A stretch of 17,069 bases of DNA, from positions 1 through 17,069 of the forward strand of contig CAYHWW010000060.1 of the NCBI GenBank assembly GCA_964360145.1, written 5' to 3'. The translations under genes and the position numbers were made by a program. Position 1 is the first letter of the stretch. Every line of letters begins with the position of its first letter. The stretch is from CAYHWW01 sp964360145 (lineage in GTDB: Bacteria > Bdellovibrionota > UBA1018 > CAYHWW01). Below the pieces are notes generated by a model. It had not been told where the DNA came from and searched no databases. It saw only the letters and a program-made list of their open reading frames with translations. Shown in pieces: positions 6,663-13,899 of this stretch.

Positions 6663-6690
6663 TTGCACTTTACTTTATCTTAGATAAAAT
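6663..6690 (+). promoter_or_regulatory. Candidate promoter and operator of the AAA ATPase gene
   Basis: A possible -35 TTGCAC (6663-6668) and -10 TAAAAT (6685-6690) are 16 bases apart. Between and across the -10 lies a 15-bp palindrome, TTTATCT-T-AGATAAA (6674-6688), perfect about its central base. A protein bound there would block RNA polymerase. Transcription would start near 6697, only about six bases before the ATG at 6703, so the message would be almost leaderless. Confidence 0.45.
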
Positions 6691-6702
6691 GAAGTCTGCT
6701 TT

Positions 6703-7935
6703 ATGGTATGGACCCCACGCTGGAATGAAGACTGGTTCAATCAATGGCTGCCCTCATCGCCCAAGGGGGTCGTGCTATTCGGCGCCCGCCAAACGGGGAA
6801 ATCGAGTCTCATCAAAAAAATCCGTCAATTTGCTGGGGACAGCCTGCTCTACAACTATGCCTCCACAAAAACATTGAATGATCACCGTATCAGCCTTGAA
6901 CCCTGTCGCGGCGAAATACTCGCGGCTCTCGAAGGCAGAAAACACGGGAACATCCCCCTCACGGTCTTCGTCGATGAAGCCCCCCGCAACGCCGCAATGT
7001 TCGATTTGGCCCAAGAGCTCATGGATATCCACAAAGGCGAGCTGCGCTTCGTGCTCACGGGGTCCTCGGCGCGGCAGCTGCTCGACGGCTCCGCCAACCG
7101 ACTCCCGGGACGTGTGTTTCAGCGGGAAATGTGGCCACTGGCATTGGGTGAGCTGGGCGGCGCAGCCAATGCCAAGGACGCCATGGTGTTTGGCTTGCTT
7201 CCTGAAATAACACATATGGGAATGGGCCGCGAAGAGCTGCTCGCAAGCTACAGCGGCATCTACGTGCGCGAAGAAATCGAGCAAGAGAATCTAGTGAAGT
7301 CACCGGAGATCTTCTCACGATTCCTCCCACTCGCCTCCGCGGAAGCTGGCGGTCTTTTGAATCATGCCAAGCTGGCCCGCCAACTGGGCATCGCGCCACA
7401 GACCGTGAAGCGTTTTTATGAAATCCTCGTCTCGACAAAGGTGGCGTTCTATCTCACACCCTTCACTAACGGCCATGACCGTAAAGAAGTCATCCAAACA
7501 CCGAAGTTCTACTGGTTCGATAACGGCGTGCGAAACGCCCTCGCATCACGCCCCCTGCAGGCCAGCCTACTCAACCTCGAGGGCGGCCTGCTCTTTGAAC
7601 ATTTATTGGTGCAAGAAGCGGCAAAAACAATCGCAGCCCTATCATCACCGAAAAATCCCATCCGCATGCACTACTGGAGGAGCCACAACGGGAGGGAAGT
7701 GGATTTAGTGCTCCAGTCCGGCGTCGGGAAGACCGCTCTGTTTGAATTCAAGTTCACTGCCACGCCGGACGTTGCCAGCATCAAGGGGATCCCCCTTTTC
7801 TTGGAGTCGAACAAAACACTCAAAGCAAAGTCCTTCATCGTCGCGCCACTGCCCCGGGATCAGACCATCGGTAACCTGCGCTGCCTTACAGTGGAGTCCT
7901 ACGTCAGGACGCTCAAGGAGTTTGTCACGGCTTAG
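6703..7935 (+). CDS. AAA ATPase with C-terminal DUF4143 (PD-(D/E)XK-like) domain
   Basis: A 410-residue cytoplasmic protein of the large bacterial/archaeal 'ATP-binding protein, DUF4143' group. Walker A is GARQTGKS (27-34), Walker B is LTVFVDEA (Asp91-Glu92), the sensor is LTGSSAR (118-124), and LPGRV (134-138) holds a likely arginine finger. A winged-helix-like part follows (about 205-250: GLLNHAKLARQLGIAPQTVKRFYEIL). The C-terminus has the nuclease-fold residues Glu299 (FEHLL), Asp334 (GREVDLVL) and Glu348-x-Lys350 (FEFKF), all intact. The molecular role of the family is poorly known; defence, regulation and toxin-like roles have been proposed. The only usable start is ATG 6703: an in-frame TAA lies at 6685 and there is no Shine-Dalgarno. 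It overlaps the convergent mltG by 11 bases. GC is higher than in the peptidase gene, so the two need not have arrived together. Confidence 0.85.
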   Translation: MVWTPRWNEDWFNQWLPSSPKGVVLFGARQTGKSSLIKKIRQFAGDSLLYNYASTKTLNDHRISLEPCRGEILAALEGRKHGNIPLTVFVDEAPRNAAMFDLAQELMDIHKGELRFVLTGSSARQLLDGSANRLPGRVFQREMWPLALGELGGAANAKDAMVFGLLPEITHMGMGREELLASYSGIYVREEIEQENLVKSPEIFSRFLPLASAEAGGLLNHAKLARQLGIAPQTVKRFYEILVSTKVAFYLTPFTNGHDRKEVIQTPKFYWFDNGVRNALASRPLQASLLNLEGGLLFEHLLVQEAAKTIAALSSPKNPIRMHYWRSHNGREVDLVLQSGVGKTALFEFKFTATPDVASIKGIPLFLESNKTLKAKSFIVAPLPRDQTIGNLRCLTVESYVRTLKEFVTA

Positions 7936-9013
7936 CGCCCTTGGTCTTCCCCAGCTTCTCACTCATCTCCCGCCAGGAGTGGCCCTCCCGGGCGCGGCGA
8001 TCCACCTGGAAGCGCTGCACCGCCGCGTTGTGCTTCTCATAGGTTTCCGTGAACTCATGGGTGCCGTCACCGTGGGACACAAAATACAGGAAGGGCGTCT
8101 CCGCGGGGTTCAGCGTGGCCATGAGCGCCTCTTTGCCGGGGTTGCCGATGGGCGTCGCGGGCAATGCGGGGATCGTATAGGTATTCCACGGGTGCGGCGT
8201 CAGCAGATCTTTTTTGGTGATGTTGCCGTTGTAGTTTTTGATGCCGTAGATCACCGTGGGATCGCTCTGGAGTTTCATGCGCTTCTTTAACCGATTGTGA
8301 AACACCGAGGCCACCTTGGGCCGCTCTTCCGGCGCGCCGGTTTCACGCTCGACGACGCTGGCCAGCGTCACGAGTTTGTATTCCGAGAAACCCATTTCCT
8401 TTGCCCGAGCCACGGCCGCCTCATCGAATACAGCCCTATACTTGCTCACCATTTGTCGGATGAGGTCTTCCACGGGGCTCTTGCGAGTGACGAGATAGGT
8501 TTCCGGGAAGAGGAAGCCCTCTAGGGTCTTCGCCTGCTCGGGCACCAACGTGCCGAGGCTTTTGATGTAGTTCGCATCTCGACACAGGCGGGAGAAGCGC
8601 GCACCATCGCCAGGACGCATCTTATCCAACAGGGCGGCGATCTGATCCATGCTCTGCCCCTCGGGCACCGTCAGTGGATAGCCAAAGGACACGCCAGAAA
8701 TAATGATGTTCATGACCTCATCTGGCGTCATCGCAGTTGAAAAGCGGTAATCGCCAGCTTTGAACTTGCTGAACTTGCCCGTCATGCGACCGTACCAATA
8801 AAAGATGCGGGGATCGCGCACGATGCCCTGGGCCGCAAGCTCGCGGATGATGATGAGTGGTGCCTGCTTCTTCTTGACCTCATAGAACACGTAGCGCTCC
8901 GGCTCTGGACCAGGGGACATCCAGAAACTAGTGAAGCGATAGAGGCCCAACACGATGCTGATGGACGCGACAAGGAGGACGATGGCGGCGGCGACGCTTC
9001 CCAATCGATTCAA
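7925..9013 (-). CDS. mltG: Endolytic murein transglycosylase MltG
   Basis: MltG (YceG family) cuts nascent glycan strands at the inner membrane and is thought to release or terminate newly made peptidoglycan. The 362-residue protein has one N-terminal membrane segment (about 7-25) and a LysM-like region (about 40-110). The catalytic domain shows LEGFLFPETY (164-173), ASVVERETG with catalytic Glu222, LQSDPTVIYG, and the closing PATPIGNPG and FVSHGDGTHEFTETYEKHN. The start is TTG at 9013, supported by AAGGAG (9019-9024 on the complement) at a 5-base spacing; no ATG start fits. It is divergent from rho, with only 52 bases between the two starts. It runs tail to tail into the AAA ATPase gene without a visible terminator. 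Confidence 0.95.
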   Translation of the reverse strand: MNRLGSVAAAIVLLVASISIVLGLYRFTSFWMSPGPEPERYVFYEVKKKQAPLIIIRELAAQGIVRDPRIFYWYGRMTGKFSKFKAGDYRFSTAMTPDEVMNIIISGVSFGYPLTVPEGQSMDQIAALLDKMRPGDGARFSRLCRDANYIKSLGTLVPEQAKTLEGFLFPETYLVTRKSPVEDLIRQMVSKYRAVFDEAAVARAKEMGFSEYKLVTLASVVERETGAPEERPKVASVFHNRLKKRMKLQSDPTVIYGIKNYNGNITKKDLLTPHPWNTYTIPALPATPIGNPGKEALMATLNPAETPFLYFVSHGDGTHEFTETYEKHNAAVQRFQVDRRAREGHSWREMSEKLGKTKGAKP

Positions 9014-9065
9014 GCGATCTCCTTGATTTTACTGGACCGTTCGGGCATTCTTTTACGAGTTTTCC

Positions 9066-10313
9066 ATGCACCTCAAAGAATTAAAAGAAAAGAAAATCAC
9101 CGACCTCATCGACATGGCTGCAAAGCTGGGGGTCGAGAACGCCGCAGGCCTGCGAAAACAGGAGCTGATCTTCGGCATCCTGGAAAAATCTGCCGGGAGC
9201 GGCGAGCCCATCCACGGCGAGGGCATTCTCGAATGTTTGCCTGACGGCTTTGGTTTTTTGAGGTCATCGGACTACAACTATCTACCTGGTCCCGACGACA
9301 TCTACGTCTCCCCTTCACAGATTCGGAAATTCAATCTCAGAAGCGGCGACACCATCGAGGGCCAGATCCGCTCCCCCAAAGAGGCTGAGCGCTACTTCGC
9401 TCTGCTCAAAGTAGACAAACTGAACTTTGAAGACCCTGCTACCCAGCGGGATAAAATCCTCTTCGACAATCTGACGCCGCTCTACCCCCAAGAGAAACTG
9501 GGCCTGGAGTTCGACCCCACCAATCTTTCCACGCGGGTCATAGATTTGCTCATCCCCATTGGTAAAGGTCAGCGCTGCCTCATCGTCGCGCCCCCTCGCG
9601 CCGGCAAAACCGTTCTGCTTCAAGACATTGCCCATGCCATCACGAACAATCACCCGGAAGTGGTGCTCATCGTGCTCCTCATCGATGAACGTCCCGAGGA
9701 AGTCACCGACATGCAGCGCAGCGTGAAGGGCGAAGTACTGAGTTCCACCTTCGACGAGCAGGCCGCACGCCATGTCCAGGTTGCCGAAATGGTCCTCGAG
9801 AAGGCCAAACGTCTCACTGAGAACAAAAAGGACGTGGTGATCCTGCTGGATTCCATCACTCGGCTCGCCCGGGCCTACAACGCCGTGGTGCCCCCCAGCG
9901 GTAAAGTGCTCTCCGGCGGCGTAGACTCCAACGCTTTGCATAAGCCCAAACGCTTCTTTGGCGCCGCCCGCAATATTGAAGAGGGGGGTAGCCTCACCAT
10001 CATTGCCACCGCCCTGGTCGACACCGGCTCCCGCATGGACGAAGTCATCTTTGAAGAGTTCAAAGGGACGGGTAACGCCGAGATCCACCTGGATCGCAAA
10101 CTCATGGAACGGCGCATCTTCCCCTGCCTAGACATCGCCAAGTCCGCGACAAGAAAAGAAGAATTGCTCCAGGACAAAGAAACCCTCAACCGGGTCTGGA
10201 TCCTCCGTAAAATCCTGCACCCCATGGGTACTACGGACGGCATCGAGTTCTTGCTCTCCAAGCTCGCGGCCAGTAAAACGAATAAAGAGTTTTTATCAGG
10301 TATGAGTAGCTAA
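9066..10313 (+). CDS. rho: Transcription termination factor Rho
   Basis: Rho is a hexameric RNA-dependent ATPase that ends transcription of untranslated RNA. The 415-residue protein has the Rho N-terminal helical part (MHLKELKEKKITDLIDMAAKLG), then the cold-shock RNA-binding domain (about 50-120: GEGILECLPDGFGFLRSSDYNYLPGPDDIYVSPSQIRKFNL). The RecA-like core has Walker A APPRAGKT (175-182), ILLIDERPEEVTDM, Walker B VVILLDSITRLARAYN, and the Q/R-loop region PPSGKVLSGGVD to KGTGNAEIHLDRKLMERRIFP. Length is normal and there are no large insertions. The ATG at 9066 has only a weak GAG upstream. The stop TAA at 10311-10313 is embedded in a 16-bp palindrome. Rho is first in the housekeeping run. 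Confidence 0.98.
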   Translation: MHLKELKEKKITDLIDMAAKLGVENAAGLRKQELIFGILEKSAGSGEPIHGEGILECLPDGFGFLRSSDYNYLPGPDDIYVSPSQIRKFNLRSGDTIEGQIRSPKEAERYFALLKVDKLNFEDPATQRDKILFDNLTPLYPQEKLGLEFDPTNLSTRVIDLLIPIGKGQRCLIVAPPRAGKTVLLQDIAHAITNNHPEVVLIVLLIDERPEEVTDMQRSVKGEVLSSTFDEQAARHVQVAEMVLEKAKRLTENKKDVVILLDSITRLARAYNAVVPPSGKVLSGGVDSNALHKPKRFFGAARNIEEGGSLTIIATALVDTGSRMDEVIFEEFKGTGNAEIHLDRKLMERRIFPCLDIAKSATRKEELLQDKETLNRVWILRKILHPMGTTDGIEFLLSKLAASKTNKEFLSGMSS

Positions 10314-10326
10314 GGACCTGTCCTTA
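10311..10326. repeat. 16-bp palindrome over the rho stop codon
   Basis: TAAGGAC-CT-GTCCTTA is a near-perfect palindrome (7-bp arms, 2-base centre). Its first three bases are the rho stop codon. The first 13 bases are identical to 10609-10621, the rpmE stop codon plus the start of the 181-bp element. It is either a solo remnant of that element's end or a preferred site of it. Confidence 0.6.
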
Positions 10327-10338
10327 CCCTGTGATTTT

Positions 10339-10370
10339 CCCTTGAGATTCCAAGGGGACGCGGGTATTCA
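10339..10370 (+). promoter_or_regulatory. Hairpin and weak promoter-like sequence in the rpmE leader
   Basis: CCCTTG (10339-10344) and CAAGGG (10351-10356) form a 6-bp hairpin with a 6-base loop, with no T-tract after it. TTGAGA (10342-10347) followed after 17 bases by TATTCA (10365-10370) is a possible promoter with a good -35 and poor -10. rpmE may be read from here or from rho. Confidence 0.25.
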
Positions 10371-10407
10371 GCCTTCTCTTTATATATAAGGAATTCGGAG
10401 TTTTACG

Positions 10408-10611
10408 ATGAAAGCCGCTTTGCATCCTGTCTACCATGAAGCCACCGTCAAATGCGCCTGCGGGAACACCTTCGGAACGCGCTCCACCCGCACTGAACTG
10501 AAAGTGGACATTTGCGGCGCTTGCCACCCCTTCTATACAGGCCAACAACGTCTGTTGGACACTGAAGGCCGCGTGGAACGCTTCAAAAAGAAGTACGAAA
10601 AGAAAAAGTAA
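10408..10611 (+). CDS. rpmE: 50S ribosomal protein bL31 (zinc-binding type)
   Basis: A 67-residue L31 with the N-terminal MKAALHPVYHEATVKCACGNTF and the zinc ligands of the C+ form: Cys16, Cys18, Cys36 and Cys39 (CxC, CxxC). HPFYTGQQ, the family signature, follows, then a Lys-rich tail RFKKKYEKKK. L31 sits on the 50S central protuberance and bridges to the 30S; the zinc form is typically replaced by a C- paralogue under zinc limitation in species that have one. The ATG at 10408 has GGAG at 10397-10400, 7 bases away. The last base of its TAA stop is the first base of the 181-bp palindromic element. Confidence 0.97.
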   Translation: MKAALHPVYHEATVKCACGNTFGTRSTRTELKVDICGACHPFYTGQQRLLDTEGRVERFKKKYEKKK

Positions 10612-10791
10612 GGACCTGTCCGTGAATAAATTAGACATTTGGCGCCCAGCTTTCGAACAGATTTGGCTGCCACGGAAGGAGCCAAACCGGAAGAATAGCA
10701 GCGCTATTCTGAGGATTTTGCGACTGAGTAGCAGTCAAATATGGAAGAAAGATGGGATGCCAAATGTCTAATTTATTCACGGACAGGTCCT
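10611..10791. mobile_element. 181-bp MITE-like element with perfect 33-bp terminal inverted repeats and three internal hairpins
   Basis: The left end (10611-10643, beginning AGGACCTGTCCGTGAATAAA) is a perfect 33-base inverse complement of the right end (10759-10791, ending in GGACAGGTCCT). Inside are three further hairpins: TTTGGCT/AGCCAAA (10662-10668, 10680-10686), AGAATAGC/GCTATTCT (10692-10699, 10703-10710) and GACTG/CAGTC (10722-10726, 10732-10736). No open reading frame of note lies within. Size, perfect ends and lack of coding capacity fit a miniature inverted-repeat element or a large REP-like unit moved by a transposase encoded elsewhere. As RNA it would fold into a closed four-stem, cloverleaf-like structure between rpmE and the DUF1385 gene. 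No clear target-site duplication was found beyond a shared TA-containing flank. Confidence 0.8.
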
Positions 10792-10799
10792 AAGCTCGG

Positions 10800-11831
10800 G
10801 TGTCAAAGAAATACACCTGCATCGGAGGGCAAGCGGTCCTCGAGGGCGTTATGATGCGCTCTCCCCGCTACATGGCCATTGCGCTGCGCTTGCCTGACGG
10901 CACTATTGTGATCCGCGAACAACTCTGGAAGGGGTTGGCGGAGCGCTTTCCCCTTCTGAAAAAACCCCTGCTTCGTGGCATTGCCGTGCTGATTGAGTCC
11001 ATGGCCAATGGCATAGAGGCCTTGGGTTATTCCGCGGACCGCGCCGTGCAGGCTGACGCGCCTGCCGGCCAAGAGGGTAAGGGTTTAAGCAACTGGGAGT
11101 TGGCAGGCAGCATGATCCTCGCCTTCGCCTTCGGCATCGCGCTCTTCGTCGCCCTGCCCCATGCGCTGACCTACTTCATCGGCAAGGCCGGCGTGTTCGA
11201 AAATGGCACGGATAACCCACTGTTCCACCTCATCGATGGGGCCATTAAGGCAGCCATCTTAGTGCTCTACATCGCGGGTATTTCGCTGATGAAAGACATC
11301 AAGCGAGTGTTCCAGTACCACGGCGCGGAACACAAGAGCATCCACGCCTTCGAGAAGGGTGAAGACCTCACCATCGCCAATGCTCGCAAGCACCCCACCA
11401 TGCATCCCCGCTGCGGCACCTCCTTTCTGCTGTTCCTCGTGCTCACCAGTGTCGTCATTTTCTCTGCGGTTTTCCCCCTCCTAGGCATCAACCCCAAAAC
11501 AGGCACCGTACTGCTGGACCAGGCGCTGCTGATCCTGGTGAAGATCTCCCTCATGTTCCCCGTGGCCGCGGTGAGCTACGAACTCATCCGCTACACCGGC
11601 AACCACATGGACAACCCCCTCGTGCGCACCCTTATTGCTCCAGGCCTCTGGCTGCAAAAGCTCACCACTAGGGAACCCGATGACAGCCAGCTTGAGATCG
11701 CCCTGGCATCACTGCGTCGCGTGCTGCTGCTGGAAAAAGAGCCCGCCCAACTCTCCAAGGACGAGCTATCCTTCAAGTCCGCCTCCGACATTGCAGCGGT
11801 TCCCGCCACTGTGGCAGAATTCCAAGATTGA
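10800..11831 (+). CDS. DUF1385 family membrane protein (YqhQ-like)
   Basis: A 343-residue protein opening with GGQAVLEGVMMRSP (residues 9-22), the hallmark of DUF1385, and carrying HGAEHKSIHAFE (174-185) and HPRCGTSFLLFL (202-213). About four membrane segments are visible: roughly 101-122, 148-166, 207-229 and 238-262. Its biochemical role is unknown; it is commonly found between rpmE and prfA, as here. The start must be GTG 10800, because the signature motif would be lost from any later start. The ribosome-binding site is poor, and the right end of the 181-bp element stops only 8 bases before the GTG, so the native leader may have been replaced. It ends 14 bases before prfA. Confidence 0.9.
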   Translation: MSKKYTCIGGQAVLEGVMMRSPRYMAIALRLPDGTIVIREQLWKGLAERFPLLKKPLLRGIAVLIESMANGIEALGYSADRAVQADAPAGQEGKGLSNWELAGSMILAFAFGIALFVALPHALTYFIGKAGVFENGTDNPLFHLIDGAIKAAILVLYIAGISLMKDIKRVFQYHGAEHKSIHAFEKGEDLTIANARKHPTMHPRCGTSFLLFLVLTSVVIFSAVFPLLGINPKTGTVLLDQALLILVKISLMFPVAAVSYELIRYTGNHMDNPLVRTLIAPGLWLQKLTTREPDDSQLEIALASLRRVLLLEKEPAQLSKDELSFKSASDIAAVPATVAEFQD

Positions 11832-11845
11832 GGCGGTACTGAGTC

Positions 11846-12937
11846 ATGACCCCTGGCATTGCAGCCAAACTGGACGACGTCGAGCGGCGCTTTGAATACT
11901 TGGATGCGCGGCTCTCCGACCCTTCATTGGGTGACAAGCCTCAGGAGTTCCGCGTCCTCTCCAAAGAGCGCTCGGACCTGTTGGAAATTGTCGAAGCCTT
12001 CAGGGAGTACAAATCCCTGGTGAAGGAGCTCGCCGACAACAAGGCATTGCTCGAAGAAAAAGACGAAGAGATGCGCCAGATGGCAAAAGAGGAAATTTCC
12101 CGCCTGGAGCCCGCCGTGAAGACTTCCGAAGAGCGGCTGCGCCTCCTCTTGCTGCCCAAAGACCCCAACGATCTCCGAAACGTCATCTTGGAGGTGCGGG
12201 CCGGCGCCGGTGGCGACGAAGCAGCGCTCTTCGGTGGCGAGCTCTTCCGTGCCTACAGAATGTACGCGGAGAACCAAGGCTGGCGGGTGGAGCTCATGAG
12301 CGCCAATCCCACGGGCATTGGTGGCTTCAAGGAAATCATCGTCATGATCACCGGCGATAAAGTGTTCAGCCGCCTCAAGTTCGAAGCTGGCGTGCATCGG
12401 GTGCAGCGGGTGCCTAAAACGGAAACCCAGGGCCGCATTCACACCTCCACGATCACCGTCGCTGTCATGCCCGAGGCTGAAGAAGTGGACGTGGTGATCA
12501 AGCCTGAAGACCTGCGCATCGACGTGTTTCGTTCCGGCGGCGCCGGCGGCCAGTCGGTGAATACCACGGACTCCGCCGTGCGCATCACCCACATCCCCAC
12601 TGGGGTTGTGGTGACCTGCCAAGACGAGCGCAGCCAACACAAAAACAAAGACAAGGCCATGAAGATCCTGCGCTCCCGCCTGTTGGAGGCGGAACGCCAG
12701 CGCCATGATGACGCCCAAGCCGCCGCCCGCCGCAGCCAGGTGGGCACCGGCGACCGCAGCGAACGCATCCGTACCTACAATTTCCCCCAGTCCCGGGTCA
12801 CGGACCACCGCATCGGCCTCACGGTTCACAACATCGGTGAAGTGATGAACGGCCGCCTGGATGAAATCATCCAGGCCCTCGTGACCCAGCGCCAGGCGGA
12901 GCTTCTCAATGAGACTACGGCGGAGGCCCGACCGTGA
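11846..12937 (+). CDS. prfA: Peptide chain release factor 1 (RF1)
   Basis: RF1 reads UAA and UAG stop codons and triggers peptide release. The 363-residue protein has the codon-recognition PxT tripeptide as Pro190-Lys-Thr192 (RVPKTETQGRIHTST), which marks RF1 rather than RF2. The catalytic GGQ is at 234-236 (RSGGAGGQSVNTTDSAVRI), followed by QDERSQHKNKDKAM. The N-terminal coiled helices (about 5-105) are complete. ATG 11846 has GAGG about 11 bases upstream, overlapping the previous stop. The stop TGA overlaps the prmC GTG start by 4 bases (GTGA). This RF1 is the presumed substrate of the PrmC encoded next. Confidence 0.98.
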   Translation: MTPGIAAKLDDVERRFEYLDARLSDPSLGDKPQEFRVLSKERSDLLEIVEAFREYKSLVKELADNKALLEEKDEEMRQMAKEEISRLEPAVKTSEERLRLLLLPKDPNDLRNVILEVRAGAGGDEAALFGGELFRAYRMYAENQGWRVELMSANPTGIGGFKEIIVMITGDKVFSRLKFEAGVHRVQRVPKTETQGRIHTSTITVAVMPEAEEVDVVIKPEDLRIDVFRSGGAGGQSVNTTDSAVRITHIPTGVVVTCQDERSQHKNKDKAMKILRSRLLEAERQRHDDAQAAARRSQVGTGDRSERIRTYNFPQSRVTDHRIGLTVHNIGEVMNGRLDEIIQALVTQRQAELLNETTAEARP

Positions 12938-13740
12938 TCCCCGTCCATGAACGTCGCGTGCTCGAAGCCCATGTACGGGGCGTACGGGTGAACCAGCTTT
13001 TGCTTCAGACGGATCAGGAACTCAATGAATACGAAAAACGGGAGCTGAAAGAGCTCATCCGCATGCGCATGAAGGGCATCCCCCTGCAGTATCTCGTGCA
13101 CTCCCAGGATTTTTATGGCCGCGAGTTTTACGTCAACACCGCGGTTCTCATCCCTCGGCCTGAGACTGAAGGCTTGGTGGAACACGCTTTGGCCCGCATG
13201 GAGGGCTGGAACACCGTGAGTCTCGGGCGCAGACCACAAATCTTGGACTTCGGCACCGGCTCAGGCTGCATCGGCATCACCCTGGCCTTGGAGCGCATGG
13301 ATGCCCGGGTTTGGGGCAGCGAAGCCTCCATGGAAGCGGCCGACGTGGCCCATGAAAATGCCAAAAAATACCGAGTGGCCAATTACGACGTGCTGCATTG
13401 TTCTGATCCCCCACTGGCGTTGCAATATGAACAGCTGCCGGAGCTGGACGTCATCGTAGGCAATCCCCCCTATCTCACCTCCGAAGATGACATTGCCGCG
13501 GACGTGAAAGCCTATGAGCCGCCGGAAGCCCTCTTCCCCCCAGAGGGGCGGGACCCGCTATTCTACTATGCCTTCCTCGCGGAGCTCTGCGAGCAGAAGC
13601 TCTCTGGCGAGGGCTTTGGGGCCTTTGAGATCGCCGAGAATCGGGGCGCGGAAACCGCTGGCCTCTTTGCTGCCCGTGGATTCACCACGGAGCTGGCAGC
13701 GGATCTCACTGGACGCACGCGGTACCTACTGGTTAAGTAG
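12934..13740 (+). CDS. prmC: Release factor glutamine methyltransferase PrmC
   Basis: PrmC N5-methylates the glutamine of the GGQ motif in release factors, using SAM. The 268-residue protein has the N-terminal helical substrate domain, then GIPLQYLVHSQDFYGREFYVNTAVLIPRPETEGLVE (49-83), SAM motif I ILDFGTGSGCIGI (103-115), and the diagnostic NPPY at 177-180 (VGNPPYLTSED). It ends with DLTGRTRYLLVK, the usual DLxGxxR close. The start is GTG 12934, in a 4-base overlap with prfA, with GGAGG about 8 bases upstream: translational coupling. The TAG stop at 13738-13740 lies in the left arm of a palindromic element. Confidence 0.96.
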   Translation: MIPVHERRVLEAHVRGVRVNQLLLQTDQELNEYEKRELKELIRMRMKGIPLQYLVHSQDFYGREFYVNTAVLIPRPETEGLVEHALARMEGWNTVSLGRRPQILDFGTGSGCIGITLALERMDARVWGSEASMEAADVAHENAKKYRVANYDVLHCSDPPLALQYEQLPELDVIVGNPPYLTSEDDIAADVKAYEPPEALFPPEGRDPLFYYAFLAELCEQKLSGEGFGAFEIAENRGAETAGLFAARGFTTELAADLTGRTRYLLVK

Positions 13741-13864
13741 ATCGCTGAGAATGGGTCATCTGCTTCGTTGTCGGGTCCTCGCGGCTCCACGCGGCGTACA
13801 TGAGTACGCCTTGGTCGCTCGCTGCGGCCCTCCGCCTCGCATCTAACCCATTCTCAGCAATCTA
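13738..13864. repeat. 127-bp palindromic element fused to the prmC stop
   Basis: The left arm 13738-13756 (TAGATCGCTGAGAATGGGT) pairs with the right arm 13846-13864 as a 19-base inverted repeat with one mismatch. Inside are a perfect hairpin GGCGTAC-ATGA-GTACGCC (13793-13810) and a smaller GCGG-CCCT-CCGC (13824-13835). The prmC stop codon is the first three bases of the left arm. It has no coding capacity and no T-tract. It is a REP/MITE-like unit with ends unrelated in sequence to the 181-bp element. The remaining 35 bases before murA are A/T-rich and show no convincing promoter. Confidence 0.75.
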
Positions 13865-13899
13865 AGGGAACTGCTTGTTTATTAAAAAGACTCAAAAAC

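Noticed and set aside
11924..12829. 301-codon open frame opposite prfA
   Set aside because: RF1 on the plus strand is full length with GGQ and PxT motifs; the antisense product has no recognisable features.
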